Shown: positions 1 to 9,071, counted from the stretch's first letter. The stretch: DNA of 64,000 bases from CAWJHE01 sp963842455 (GCA_963842455.1 CAWJHE010000011.1:62001-126000), one strand, 5' to 3'. Numbers and translations are program-made. The notes: generated by a model from the sequence alone, not told the origin.

Positions 1-150
1 TAAAGGCGCTTGCAATAAGATCCAATGCGCACCCAACTTTTTCAACTCAGCGGTCCAAAGATGAGCATCTGGGATTCCAAAATGGTATGTGTCAGATAAA
101 TAATTAAAACCGAGTCGACTTTTTTTCTCTTGATTATCAGATAGCTGCAT
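1..150 (-). CDS. Unknown protein, N-terminal fragment running off the left edge
   Basis: An open frame on the minus strand starts at an ATG at 150 and stays open to the window edge, giving 50 residues that begin MQLSDNQEKKSRLGFNYLSD. A GAGGA ribosome-binding site lies just upstream of the ATG, which supports this start. No family is recognised. The soluble, Trp/His/Tyr-rich sequence has no signal peptide, and there is too little of it to assign a function. It is divergent from the thioredoxin-like gene at 413. Confidence 0.55.
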   Translation of the reverse strand, partial: MQLSDNQEKKSRLGFNYLSDTYHFGIPDAHLWTAELKKLGAHWILLQAPL

Positions 151-412
151 AGCGTTCCTCACGAAGGATGGCTAATTTTTTTGTTACTTAAACATATATA
201 TCTACCCAACAAAATTGCAAGTTGTATGCCAGGAACTGTGGATAAAGAAAAGGCCCTCCCAACCATTTTCTTTTCAAGTATATAAAATTCTAATAGTTGT
301 CTGGTAGAATCGTTATTGAACTAAAAAGTTGTTATCAGGAAACAATCTCGAGATAACAGTTGAGTATTGGTGGATAATACAAGAATTGAAATAAGAATTC
401 AGGAGAATTGCA

Positions 413-1249
413 ATGACACCATCGGATTTCATCATCGATGTAAACGAGTCGGATTTTGAGTACCAGGTATTAGCTTACTCACAACAAATACCTGTTGTTG
501 TAGATTTTTGGGCTGAATGGTGCGCACCATGCCGGGTTTTAGGGCCTCAATTAGAGCGGTTGGCAGAAGAAGCGCAAGGGAATTTCCGCCTTGCCAAAGT
601 TAATGTCGATCAAAACCAGAGTCTAGCCTTGCGCTATGCTGTAAGAAGTATCCCAGCGGTCAAAGCCTTTCGCAACGGGCAGATGGTCTCCGAATTCATC
701 GGTATCCAACCCGAACCCAGATTGCGGGATTTCATTCGCTCCATTGCTCCCACCGATAGCGATTTGCTGTTGGAAAAAGGAAATACCCTGCTGAGTGCAT
801 ATAAAGCAGCTCAAGCTGAACAGACCTTCCGCAAGGCATTAGAAACAACACCTGGAAACACAGGCTGCTTGTTGGGTTTATCCAAAAGCCTCCTTCAGCA
901 AGGAGAGGGACAGGAAAGCTTGCAGATTCTGATCGATTTTCCCCCCAGTCGGGAATATAGTTCTGCCCAAAATCTTCTGCCGCTGGCGCAGGCTTTAGTC
1001 AATCATGCAAAATCCCCTGATGAGTTTGATGACGATCCTCTGGATGCATCATTCAAGAATGCTTTGCGTCTGGTTGTACGCGGAAACATCGAAGCTGCTC
1101 TAGATGGATTACTAGACATTCTGAGAGAGAATAAACGTTACAGGGATGGAAAAGCCAGGCTAGTAATCTTAGGATTATTGGAGACATTGGGTAACGAGTC
1201 TCCCATTGCCCAAGAATATCGGAAAGAATTGGCTACGGTTCTATTCTAA
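413..1249 (+). CDS. Thioredoxin-domain protein with TPR tail (YbbN/CnoX-like)
   Basis: The 278-residue protein has a thioredoxin fold at about residues 10-115 with the redox motif WCAPC near residue 36 and the cis-Pro segment RSIPAV. The rest is helical, with TPR-like repeats. This is the architecture of YbbN/CnoX, a co-chaperone that holds and redox-protects unfolded proteins in the cytoplasm; no signal peptide is present. A Shine-Dalgarno AGGAG lies upstream of the ATG and a strong terminator follows the stop, so the gene is probably monocistronic. The family assignment is solid; the chaperone role is inferred from the family. Confidence 0.85.
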   Translation: MTPSDFIIDVNESDFEYQVLAYSQQIPVVVDFWAEWCAPCRVLGPQLERLAEEAQGNFRLAKVNVDQNQSLALRYAVRSIPAVKAFRNGQMVSEFIGIQPEPRLRDFIRSIAPTDSDLLLEKGNTLLSAYKAAQAEQTFRKALETTPGNTGCLLGLSKSLLQQGEGQESLQILIDFPPSREYSSAQNLLPLAQALVNHAKSPDEFDDDPLDASFKNALRLVVRGNIEAALDGLLDILRENKRYRDGKARLVILGLLETLGNESPIAQEYRKELATVLF

Positions 1250-1284
1250 ACAGCTATTTCAGAATTAAGTTGTTTTAAAATATT

Positions 1285-1328
1285 GGCGCCACTGATCGTT
1301 GTTGATCCAGTGGCGCCTTTATTTTTTT
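1285..1328 (+). terminator. Rho-independent terminator of the thioredoxin-TPR gene
   Basis: Arms GGCGCCACTG (1285-1294) and CAGTGGCGCC (1308-1317) pair perfectly and are followed by a T-rich run to 1328. Confidence 0.9.
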
Positions 1329-1360
1329 CTATTGCCTATTTCAGGCAACCAAAACCCCAC

Positions 1361-1525
1361 CATGCCGTGTGCTGCGAAGTTTTGAACCTGCCTTCGCAGG
1401 TTGGGTCCCGCCTCAGGTGATCCGCCTTGGCCGAAGCCTATCGCGTCACACCACGAAGATTGAGACCCGATTTAAGAGTGTTGGCTCAAAACCGGGATGC
1501 GGCATCACGCGCACAGCAGGGTATG
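1361..1525 (+). ncRNA. Structured RNA candidate, possibly 6S-like
   Basis: The gap between the trx terminator and the end of aspS holds about 165 nt whose ends pair with each other: CATgCCGTGTGC (1361-1372) with GCGCACagcaGGgtATG (1509-1525). Inside is a perfect 7-bp hairpin (AACCTGC/GCAGGTT, 1385-1402) and further GC-rich complementary segments such as GGGTC/GACCC. Length, a long closing stem and an interrupted interior resemble 6S RNA, but no diagnostic 6S sequence was confirmed and the strand is uncertain. A 61-codon open frame across it (1369-1554) looks like chance. Confidence 0.35.
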
Positions 1526-1559
1526 CATTTTATACCACAATTCCAGCCCAGTGAGTAGG

Positions 1560-3356
1560 TCAATCCGTTGTTTCTAACTTTTCAGCGGGTGGAAGTTCTA
1601 CCTTGATATGCAGCTCTTTCAACTGTTTGGCTTCCACAGGAGATGGCGCCCCTCCCATAACATCTCGAGCAGCCTGATTCTTAGGGAAAGCAATGACCTC
1701 GCGGATGTTAGGCTCGTCCGCCAGTAACATACATATCCGGTCAATCCCTGGTGCAATTCCGCCATGCGGAGGAGTACCAAATTCAAAAGCCTCCAACATA
1801 TGTCCAAAGCGCTCCTGGGCAACATCGGGTTCCAGGCCAATCAACTCAAATACTTTTTCCTGTAATTTTCGATCGTGGATACGGATTGAACCGCCGCCCA
1901 CCTCATAATTGTTCAAGACCATATCGTATTGTTGGCCTCGAGCTTTTCCAGGGTCGGAATCCAGTAGTGGGAGATCTTCTTTCATGGGTGAAGTAAACAG
2001 GTGATGACTGGGATCCCACCGTTTCTCATCTTCGCTCCAATTCACAAATGGAAAATCGACAACCCAGCAAAACGCCAGTGTATCAGGATCAGCCAGACTT
2101 AATCTTTCGGCCAACTGCACTCGAAGCCGCCCTAATGCCTCGCACACAATCGCAGGTTGGTCAGCAACAAACAATAACAGGTCACCAGCGCTTCCTTCCA
2201 GACGCTCTAATATTACGTTTAATACATTCTCTGGTAGGAATTTTATGAACGGAGAACGGTATTCACCGTTTTCCGATATTGCCAGGTAAGCCAACCCCTT
2301 AGCGCCAAATTGTTTCACAAACTCAGTCAGCTCATCGATTTGCTTTCTCGTATACTCACCGCAGCCTTTTGCATTGATGCCGCGGACCAGGCCACCATTT
2401 GTTACAGCACTTTCGAAAACCTTAAAGCCACTGCCAACCGCCAGGTCCGAAATGTCTTTCAATTCCATCCCAAATCTTAGATCAGGGTTGTCTTTCCCAA
2501 AACGATCCATTGCCTCACGGTAAGTCAAGCGTGGCCATGGGCTGGATAATAAACGTTTTTGTGGAACAACTGTTTTTACCAGGTTGGTAAATAGCCCTTC
2601 TGCTAATTGCATAATGTCTTCCCGCTCAACAAAAGACATTTCTAAATCCAACTGGGTAAACTCAGGTTGGCGGTCCCCGCGTTGATCTTCATCACGAAAA
2701 CAACGGGCAATTTGAAAGTATCTTTCCACGCCAGCCACCATCAGCAGTTGTTTCAATTGCTGAGGCGACTGAGGCAATGCATAGAACTCACCTGGGTGCA
2801 CCCGGGACGGAACCAGGTAATCACGCGCCCCTTCCGGTGTGGTCTTGAATAAAATCGGCGTTTCCACCTCAATAAAACCACGTTCGCTCAAATAATCACG
2901 GATATATTTAATCACCCTGTGGCGCAAATCCAGGTTCTTGCGCATTCTCTCGCGTCTTAAATCCATGTAGCGATAGCGTAAGCGCGTGTTCTCATCTACT
3001 TCTTCATCTTTGTTGATCGCAAATGGAGGTGTTTTAGCGGGGTTAAGAATTACAACCTGTCCTACTTCAACCTCTACCTCTCCTGTCGCCAGGTTCGGAT
3101 TTTCCGATCCTGCCGGCCTGGGACGCACCTTTCCCTTCACCTGGATAACCCACTCATTTCGGACGGCTTCCATAGCTTGATGAGCTGCAGATGCTGAGGT
3201 TGAGTCTGCAACAACCTGGACCAGACCGAAGCGATCTCGCAAATCCAAAAAAGTTACACCACCATGATCACGCCGGCGATTTACCCAACCAGCCAGGGTA
3301 ACTTCCTGTCCAACATGTTGCTTCCGCAATTCACCACAAGTATGAGATTTATACAT
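1560..3356 (-). CDS. aspS: Aspartyl-tRNA synthetase, bacterial type
   Basis: The 598-residue class II synthetase charges tRNA-Asp (or Asp/Asn tRNAs if non-discriminating). It has an N-terminal OB-fold anticodon-binding domain (around GWVNRRRDHGG), class II motifs including FRDEDQRGDRQPEFTQLD, the bacterial GAD insertion, and the C-terminal motif 3 GIAPGIDRICML. I place the start at 3356 (MYKSHTCGELR) because a GGAGG site lies 7 nt upstream; the ATG four codons earlier has none. A consensus promoter and a terminator-like hairpin precede it. Confidence 0.95.
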   Translation of the reverse strand: MYKSHTCGELRKQHVGQEVTLAGWVNRRRDHGGVTFLDLRDRFGLVQVVADSTSASAAHQAMEAVRNEWVIQVKGKVRPRPAGSENPNLATGEVEVEVGQVVILNPAKTPPFAINKDEEVDENTRLRYRYMDLRRERMRKNLDLRHRVIKYIRDYLSERGFIEVETPILFKTTPEGARDYLVPSRVHPGEFYALPQSPQQLKQLLMVAGVERYFQIARCFRDEDQRGDRQPEFTQLDLEMSFVEREDIMQLAEGLFTNLVKTVVPQKRLLSSPWPRLTYREAMDRFGKDNPDLRFGMELKDISDLAVGSGFKVFESAVTNGGLVRGINAKGCGEYTRKQIDELTEFVKQFGAKGLAYLAISENGEYRSPFIKFLPENVLNVILERLEGSAGDLLLFVADQPAIVCEALGRLRVQLAERLSLADPDTLAFCWVVDFPFVNWSEDEKRWDPSHHLFTSPMKEDLPLLDSDPGKARGQQYDMVLNNYEVGGGSIRIHDRKLQEKVFELIGLEPDVAQERFGHMLEAFEFGTPPHGGIAPGIDRICMLLADEPNIREVIAFPKNQAARDVMGGAPSPVEAKQLKELHIKVELPPAEKLETTD

Positions 3357-3368
3357 AAAGACCTCCAT

Positions 3369-3401
3369 AAAAAATCGCCCATCGCAATTGGCGTCGGGCG
3401 A
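3369..3401 (-). terminator. Terminator-like hairpin in the aspS leader (attenuator candidate)
   Basis: In minus-strand RNA, TCGCCC and GGGCGA form a stem (3375-3401) with an inner CGC/GCG helix and are followed directly by six U (3369-3374), just before the aspS ribosome-binding site. AATTGGGC, about 45 nt upstream in the leader, can pair with GCCAATT inside the hairpin, an antiterminator option. Inference from sequence only. Confidence 0.55.
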
Positions 3402-3457
3402 ACTATTGGTTTAGAGAATGCTCAAGAAAAATGCAACTGCCCAATTAACAGGAAGGA

Positions 3458-3486
3458 ATTATAGCATGTTCGGTAAATAATGTGAA
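3458..3486 (-). promoter_or_regulatory. Sigma70-type promoter of aspS
   Basis: On the minus strand TTCACA (3486-3481) and TATAAT (3463-3458) are separated by 17 nt. The predicted leader of about 95 nt contains the terminator-like hairpin. Confidence 0.65.
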
Positions 3487-3504
3487 AACACATGCCATGG
3501 AAAT

Positions 3505-4191
3505 CTAATCTTCTTGACCTACAAATTCATCATCCTGAGAACCCGTCGAAAGATTTCCGCTCCGTGTACTGGCAGAAAGATGAAATTCGCTCGGGCGTTC
3601 ACCTGCTTCAAAATTTGCCATTACAACTAAAATTTGTGTATCTTTACCTTTTGGAACTTTCCATCGATGTTTTAGTTGAGCAGCAAATATCAAGCTGTCG
3701 CCGGCTTCTAAAAGATAAGATGTTTCATCAATCGTGTATTCAATAGCACCTTTGATGCAATAGACAAACTCAGAGCCTGTGTGCAAAATTCCGAATGGAC
3801 CAGAAGTGGAATCTGGCGCCAGCTCTAACATAAATGGCTCCATCCTGCCATTGAATGCCTCCCCACCCAGGCCTTCCCAAATTCCCTGTGCTAGATTTAC
3901 CCTTTTTCGTTCTTTTCCTCTACGCAAGACAAGCTCTTGTTGAGATGGTTCAGCCCGAAAGAATGTTGTGATTGGAAGATTCAGAGCATCAGCTATTTTG
4001 AATAACGTACTGACTGAGGGTGAAGCCCGGCCCCGCTCGATCATACTCAATGCATTCGTAGACAAGCCGCTTGCTCGTGCAACCGCACGCATCGACAGAT
4101 TTCGCTCCTGCCTAAGCTCTCGTAAACGATTTCCAACATCAACGGTCAAGAAATCTGCCTCTAAATCCGCCATTACTTCCTCCAATAACAC
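3505..4191 (-). CDS. XRE-family regulator with C-terminal cupin domain
   Basis: The 228-residue protein has an N-terminal helix-turn-helix (RLRELRQERNLSMRAVARAS then LSTNALSMIERG) and a C-terminal cupin sensor domain around residues 105-190. This domain order is typical of SutR/PuuR-like regulators that bind small molecules. It is divergently placed from the ArsR-sulfur operon at 4.4 kb, so it might control that operon or itself; this is inference. The target ligand cannot be read from the sequence. Confidence 0.85.
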   Translation of the reverse strand: MLLEEVMADLEADFLTVDVGNRLRELRQERNLSMRAVARASGLSTNALSMIERGRASPSVSTLFKIADALNLPITTFFRAEPSQQELVLRRGKERKRVNLAQGIWEGLGGEAFNGRMEPFMLELAPDSTSGPFGILHTGSEFVYCIKGAIEYTIDETSYLLEAGDSLIFAAQLKHRWKVPKGKDTQILVVMANFEAGERPSEFHLSASTRSGNLSTGSQDDEFVGQED

Positions 4192-4412
4192 TCACTAATT
4201 TCTTCGAATTTGTAACTTTTAAATTATACCTTCTCCTGAATAAAATTTTAATCCAAGTTGGAGCCATTTTCATCACAGGATACTCACAGGTATGTTACAA
4301 ACATAATCCCGAAAGTGTGATATTTGTCACTAGTGTTGAGCATATTTTATAGTTAAATTCATGCTTGTATAAACATATAAAGGAATTTACATACATACAT
4401 TAGTGAGTGCTT

Positions 4413-4754
4413 ATGGATACCAATGTTTTGACTGAAGAAGTTAACCAATTACACGCCGACATTTGTGCTGCCTTGGCAGATCCTCGGCGTATCTTAATCC
4501 TCTATGTCCTGGCTGATAAAACCATCAACGTCAGCGACCTGGCCAATGAGGTGGGCATAAGTCAGCCAGCAGCATCCAGACACCTGAAAATTTTGCGGGA
4601 ACGTGGTTTAGTGCAGCCCATTCGCCAGGGTGCAAGCGTTGAATATCGCCTGACAGACCATCGTTTAATTGAGGCTCTCGATTTATTGCGTTTGGTCTTA
4701 CGCGACCGAATAGCCTATCGAGCTAGCCTGATTGAATCTGAGCCCATAATTTAA
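4413..4754 (+). CDS. ArsR-family winged-helix repressor
   Basis: The 113-residue protein carries a winged helix with the recognition segment ISQPAASRHLKILRERGLV. It leads an operon for a cytochrome, a YeeE/YedE transporter and a molybdopterin reductase, so it probably senses a sulfur or redox signal. Unlike BigR/SqrR-type persulfide sensors it has only one Cys (DICAALAD), so a two-Cys switch inside one subunit is not possible. A GTG two codons upstream (4407) is an alternative start; neither has a strong ribosome-binding site. Confidence 0.85.
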   Translation: MDTNVLTEEVNQLHADICAALADPRRILILYVLADKTINVSDLANEVGISQPAASRHLKILRERGLVQPIRQGASVEYRLTDHRLIEALDLLRLVLRDRIAYRASLIESEPII

Positions 4755-4790
4755 ATTCATAATTTATATTTTTTCAAAAGTGGAGGGACT

Positions 4791-5703
4791 ATGCTGGATA
4801 GAAAAAATTTTTATCTGATACCCATCATTGCCGGGGGGCTAATTTTTGCCAGTCTTTTGTTGTTTATCCCCAACCGCTCGGTGAATGCCCAATGCGGCTC
4901 TCAAGCTTCATCCTGCAAAAATTGCCATGAAGTCCAGGGGGCTGATCCCGTGAATGATGATGGTACAGGATGGCACACCGGTCATGCCTTTGGTGATTTT
5001 TGTTATATCTGTCATGCTGGCAACAACCAGAGTATGGACCAAAATGAAGCACACACCGGTATGGTAGCCCCGCTTTCTGATGTAGAAGCAGGTTGCCAGA
5101 GTTGCCATCCAAACGACCTGATGGATCGTGCCCAGGTTTATGCTACGGCTCTAGGTGTAGAGATCGGGAGCGGGGGAAACGCCTCGCCTGGCAGTATCCA
5201 GGAGCCACAAACCAGCAGCCAAACAACCAGTGAAGAAATCAGTCCAGCCCCAGCGTTGATTGTTAGCTCGGAAGAGGTCGTTGACTATAACCAGCGCTAT
5301 GATGAACAGGTTTTAGGCGTGCGTCCAGTCAATTGGGGAAACGTGATCCTTGTGGTGATGATTGCTGCAATTGCTTTTGGCGGTGGGGCTTATGTATGGT
5401 TTAACGAAAGAAAATTGCGTGGTTTACCTTTTGTCCCAGGAAATACGAAAATCACAACTCGTGCTAAAGACTCTCGAAATTCCACAAATCGAAGGATATT
5501 CACCAGAAGTTTTAGCTTTATTGCCACAAATCGAGAAACTGAACCCTCTCGGCCACCAGGCACTCAAACGCTTGCTTGAAAACCCTGATCAAGCATCAGA
5601 CATGCTGCATAGCATGTCACGTATTGATCCCGAGCTGATAAAAAGAATTCGGAACATGGACCGGGAATCGCGCGCTTTATTATTAGCGCTTTCCGGAGAT
5701 TGA
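4791..5703 (+). CDS. Membrane-anchored triheme cytochrome c (frame broken by one extra base)
   Basis: An N-terminal signal/anchor (about residues 8-32) is followed by three c-type heme sites: CKNCH, CYICH and CQSCH. A linker and a second membrane segment near residue 190 follow. The written frame ends at 5579 in a low-complexity tail. The +1 frame from about 5438 to 5703 is a convincing continuation (QEIRKSQLVLKTLEIPQ onward, helical). Removing one C from CCC at 5435-5437 joins them into a 303-residue protein. I therefore annotate one gene, not two. It probably passes electrons in the periplasm to or from the molybdopterin enzyme encoded downstream. GGAGG precedes the start. Confidence 0.75.
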
Positions 5704-5731
5704 AATCCTGCAATTAGAGAAGGGAAATAGG

Positions 5732-6265
5732 ATGAACTGGTTTACAAATCAATTAAAAAAAGAATTGTGGTCTCCCTATGCGGCTGGAATTCTACTTGGC
5801 ATCGTCGGAGTTCTCGCCGTTTGGTTGAGTGATAGCCTGCTTGGAGCATCTGGTGCTTTCCAGAACCTGGCTGGAATCTTAGGAAAAGCAGTCGCTCCCG
5901 ATCTATTTAACAATATGTATTTTAATTTCATTATGCCTGCAGAAATTACCTGGGGAGTTATCCTCCTGGTTGGTATTTTCTTTGGAGGTATGCTTGGCGC
6001 CTGGACCAGTGGCACCCTGAAATGGCGCGTCAATGATAATCCTCAATGGAAAAAAGTCATCGGTCCACAAACCTGGAAACGCTGGGCAATTGCCTTTTTG
6101 GGTGCAATAGTCCTTGAGTACGGTGCTGGAATCGCGGGAGGCTGCACCAGTGGTTTGGCTATCTCAGGTGGCATGCTTCTAGCTCCAGCAGCGTTTTTGT
6201 TTATTGCCGCTATGTTTGCTTCCGGCATTCTTACTTCACTTCTCATCTACGGAAAGAGGTATTAA
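5732..6265 (+). CDS. YeeE/YedE (TsuA-like) transporter, first half
   Basis: The 177-residue protein has about four or five membrane helices and the family signature with a conserved Cys, AGGCTSGLAISG, near residues 135-146. YeeE/TsuA proteins import thiosulfate across the inner membrane using a line of Cys residues; other members handle sulfur or selenium compounds. Here the usual single protein is split into two adjacent genes, as in PmpA/PmpB-type systems. The second half starts 3 nt after this stop, so the two are translationally linked. Substrate (thiosulfate or another sulfane-sulfur species) is inferred from family and neighbours. Confidence 0.8.
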   Translation: MNWFTNQLKKELWSPYAAGILLGIVGVLAVWLSDSLLGASGAFQNLAGILGKAVAPDLFNNMYFNFIMPAEITWGVILLVGIFFGGMLGAWTSGTLKWRVNDNPQWKKVIGPQTWKRWAIAFLGAIVLEYGAGIAGGCTSGLAISGGMLLAPAAFLFIAAMFASGILTSLLIYGKRY

Positions 6266-6268
6266 ACC

Positions 6269-6826
6269 ATGATCAACTATATCCTGGCCCTATTTTTAGG
6301 CGTATTCTTTGGTTTTTCCTTGAATAAAGCCGGCCTTACACGATACGACAAAATTGTTAATGTCTTTCGCTTCACCGATATGGCCGTTCTGAAATTCATG
6401 ATGACAGCACTGGTTGTTTCCATGGCTGGTCTGTATACCTTGCGTGGTTTCGGTCTTATCACCTTCCCCAATATTCCAGCGACTTACATTGTTGGCAACC
6501 TGGTTGGGGGCCTTATTTTTGGTGTTGGCATGGCCATCACCGGTTTCTGACCAGGCACCTGCGCCGCCGGTGGCGGTGAAGGCAAATTAGACTATTTGGT
6601 TCCAGGTATGCTTGGCTTTCTCACGGGTGCAGTCATCTTTGGCCTGACTTACCAACAGGTATTTCCAAAAATTTCTGCTCTGGCCAATATCGGAAATGTT
6701 GTCATGCCAGATCTTTGGAATCTCAATCCGTACTTAACTGTTCTCTTATTCGCGCTCATCAGCATCTTCCTTTTTTACCTGATTGACCGCAGCGGGTTAT
6801 ACAGAAAGAAAGAAAATCCTGAATAA
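6269..6826 (+). CDS. YeeE/YedE (TsuA-like) transporter, second half, probable selenoprotein
   Basis: Reading through an in-frame TGA at 6548-6550 gives a 185-residue, about five-helix protein that stays open to a TAA at 6826. The TGA falls exactly in the family motif GxCPGT: the residues around it read ITGF-U-PGTCAAGGGEGKLDYL, so UGA replaces the conserved, transport-critical Cys. A GC-rich hairpin starts 12 nt after the UGA (see 6562). Both halves are strongly membrane-like and in the same frame, and no stop other than this one occurs. The ribosome-binding site is GAGG before 6269. Alternatives are a Cys-to-stop mutation or a base-call error. No sel genes are in this window. Confidence 0.75.
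6562..6578 (+). promoter_or_regulatory. SECIS-like hairpin downstream of in-frame UGA
   Basis: CGCCGCC (6562-6568) pairs with GGCGGTG (6572-6578) over 7 bp, with a 3-nt GGU apical loop. The loop lies 19 nt after the UGA, inside the 16-37 nt window reported for bacterial SECIS elements, and has G at its first positions as SelB-binding loops do. The same bases encode the Gly-rich family motif, so coding constraint explains part of the GC content. Confidence 0.6.
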
Positions 6827-6889
6827 GATCCTTTTCAATTTTCGAGCAAAGATTTTTTGCCCATTTGAATGGATAAAAAGGATGAAACT

Positions 6890-9061
6890 ATGCAAGATAC
6901 CCAAATATCACGACGTGATTTTGTAAAAATTGGCAGTGCTGCAGTTGGCGCGCTGGCTGCCTCTCAATTTATCGCACCACCCATGGCTAAGGCTGCTAAA
7001 TCGTTAATCACCGATCCAAACGGAGACGGCTATATCACGACAATGTGCGAAATGTGTGTCTGGCGCTGTGGTGTAAAAGCCAAGGTTCACAATGGTCGTA
7101 TCGTAAAACTAGAAGGAAATCCAGATCACCCTCATTCCAAAGGCAAACTCTGTGCCCGCGGGCAATCTGGTCTTATGAATACTTACGATCCTGACCGAGT
7201 CCTGTATCCCTTAGTGCGGGCTGGGCAACGAGGGGAAGGAAAATTTCGCCGGGCAACATGGGATGAAGCGCTAGACCTGGTTGCCACTAACATGCTCAAA
7301 ATAAAGGAGAAGTATGGCGCTGAGGCCATGGTTTTCTCCTCCACGCATAATCTTTCTCAGCTGCAATTCGAGAATATACTCAACGGTTATGGTTCTCCGA
7401 ATTATGGAACCCAACGCAGCTTATGTTTTAATGCCATGATTGTGGCAAACCTGATGACCTACGGAATGGAAGAACCGGGTCGCCATTATGACCAGCTGAA
7501 ATACATTCTCTTAACTGGTCGAAACTTGACAGAGGCTATTTCCACATCCGAGACATCCGAGCTAGTCGATGCGATTGCACGTGGCGCAAAAGTGGTTTAT
7601 CTGGATCCCCGGTATACAAAAACTGCATCAAAATCTAGCGAATGGTGTCCCATCCGTCCCGGTACCGATCTAGCATTCCATTTAGCCTTACTTAATGTAA
7701 TTGTCAATGAAGAACGTTACGATAAAGAGTTTGTCTTAGAATATACAACCGGATTTGAGCAGCTGGCTTTGTCTATACAGGCCTATACCCCAGAATGGGC
7801 AGCTCCAATCACCGGAATAGATGCCGATGTGATTTACCGAATTGCCCGAGAATTCAGCGATGCCCGCCCTTATAATCTGGCTCATAATGGTTGGCGCACC
7901 TCGAATTTTATCAATTCCTTCCCCACGCAACGTGCCATCACGATTTTGAATGCCTTGATGGGCAACTGGGATGTTAGTTTATATGCTGCTGCCGGCGAAG
8001 GTGGCGGTGGGCTTGGGAAACCGCCACAACCTCCCTATCCACGAATTTCTGGTTTGCGGCTTGACGGAGTACCTTGGAAATACCCCTTTGTACCGCTTAA
8101 GCTGGGCATCTTCCAACAACTAAGGGAGGCCATGTTGGATGGTCAGCCCTACCAGGCCCATGGCTGGTTTATTTCGCGTCAAAATCCTGTTCTCTCTTTA
8201 CCCGATCGGCAACGGACCCTGGACGCCATGGGCAAACTTGATTTCATCGCCGTGGTGGACATCATCCTGAACGACACTGCCTGGTTTGCGGATGTCGTAC
8301 TCCCGGAAACATCCTACCTGGAGCGCTACGACCCATTACTCACCGTTGGCGACCGCGTGTTCCTGCGCCAACCTGTCATCGAGCCGCTAGGTGAGGCTAA
8401 ATCCGCACTGTGGATATTCAAACAACTTGGAGAACGCTTGGGGCTTGGGGACTTTTTTCAATATGAAGATGAAGAGGATTATATTCGCCAGGAATTAGCC
8501 CCTCTGGGTTACTCCCTGGAAGAAATTAGGACGCATGGCTTCATCGAATTACCCAAACCTGAAAAAGAAACAGAACTCCGTTGGAATACACCAAGTGGGA
8601 AAATAGAAATCTACTCTTCCACTTTAGAAACAGGGAAATTTGACCCGCTCCCGAATTGGGAAGAACCCCCTATCCCCAAACCAGGTTTGTTTTACTTGCT
8701 GACCGGTAAAGTTGGGCAGCACACACAATTTGGAACGCAAAACAATCAACTCCTCCACAAGGTTGAGGATGAACCTCGCCTGTGGATGCATCCGCAGGCG
8801 GCAGAGGCTGCCGGGCTCTATGACTGGGATATGGTTGAAGTTACAAGTGAAGCCGGAAGCATCAAAGTAGCTCTAAAAGTCACTCAGGCTATACGTCCAG
8901 ATTGTGTATATCTTACGCCAGGTTATGGACACCTATCCAAAGGATTGACAACTGCCTATGGCGTAGGTGCAAGCGATTCTGTGTTGCACGTAACTTATAT
9001 CGATCCGATCAGTGGCGGGCAAGCTTTAAGCCAAACTTTTGTATCGGTGAAGAAGGCATAG
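6890..9061 (+). CDS. Polysulfide/thiosulfate reductase-like molybdopterin catalytic subunit
   Basis: The 723-residue protein is in the DMSO-reductase family (PsrA/PhsA/SrrA-like). A Tat signal (SRRDFVKIG) directs it to the periplasm. A 4Fe-4S motif follows (CEMCVWRCG with a later Cys in LCARG), and the Mo ligand position is Cys in the segment GSPN...RSLCFNAM. It would reduce polysulfide, thiosulfate or a related sulfur oxyanion, or run in reverse. The start at 6890 has AAGGA upstream; an ATG at 6869 is less well supported. It sits with its Fe-S and membrane subunits, behind the TsuA-like transporter. Exact substrate is not readable from the sequence. Confidence 0.85.
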   Translation: MQDTQISRRDFVKIGSAAVGALAASQFIAPPMAKAAKSLITDPNGDGYITTMCEMCVWRCGVKAKVHNGRIVKLEGNPDHPHSKGKLCARGQSGLMNTYDPDRVLYPLVRAGQRGEGKFRRATWDEALDLVATNMLKIKEKYGAEAMVFSSTHNLSQLQFENILNGYGSPNYGTQRSLCFNAMIVANLMTYGMEEPGRHYDQLKYILLTGRNLTEAISTSETSELVDAIARGAKVVYLDPRYTKTASKSSEWCPIRPGTDLAFHLALLNVIVNEERYDKEFVLEYTTGFEQLALSIQAYTPEWAAPITGIDADVIYRIAREFSDARPYNLAHNGWRTSNFINSFPTQRAITILNALMGNWDVSLYAAAGEGGGGLGKPPQPPYPRISGLRLDGVPWKYPFVPLKLGIFQQLREAMLDGQPYQAHGWFISRQNPVLSLPDRQRTLDAMGKLDFIAVVDIILNDTAWFADVVLPETSYLERYDPLLTVGDRVFLRQPVIEPLGEAKSALWIFKQLGERLGLGDFFQYEDEEDYIRQELAPLGYSLEEIRTHGFIELPKPEKETELRWNTPSGKIEIYSSTLETGKFDPLPNWEEPPIPKPGLFYLLTGKVGQHTQFGTQNNQLLHKVEDEPRLWMHPQAAEAAGLYDWDMVEVTSEAGSIKVALKVTQAIRPDCVYLTPGYGHLSKGLTTAYGVGASDSVLHVTYIDPISGGQALSQTFVSVKKA

Positions 9062-9071
9062 GAGACGACAG

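Noticed and set aside
1369..1554. A 61-codon open frame between the trx gene and aspS
   Set aside because: No ribosome-binding site, no recognisable protein character, and it lies across self-complementary sequence that fits an RNA better.
5362..5703. Separate small protein gene overlapping the cytochrome gene
   Set aside because: Its first part is out of frame with well-formed cytochrome sequence. One base removed at 5435-5437 joins the coding parts into one protein.
6548..6550. Genome-wide reassignment of UGA
   Set aside because: TGA serves as the ordinary stop for many genes here (for example aspS and dsrN), so recoding must be local if real.
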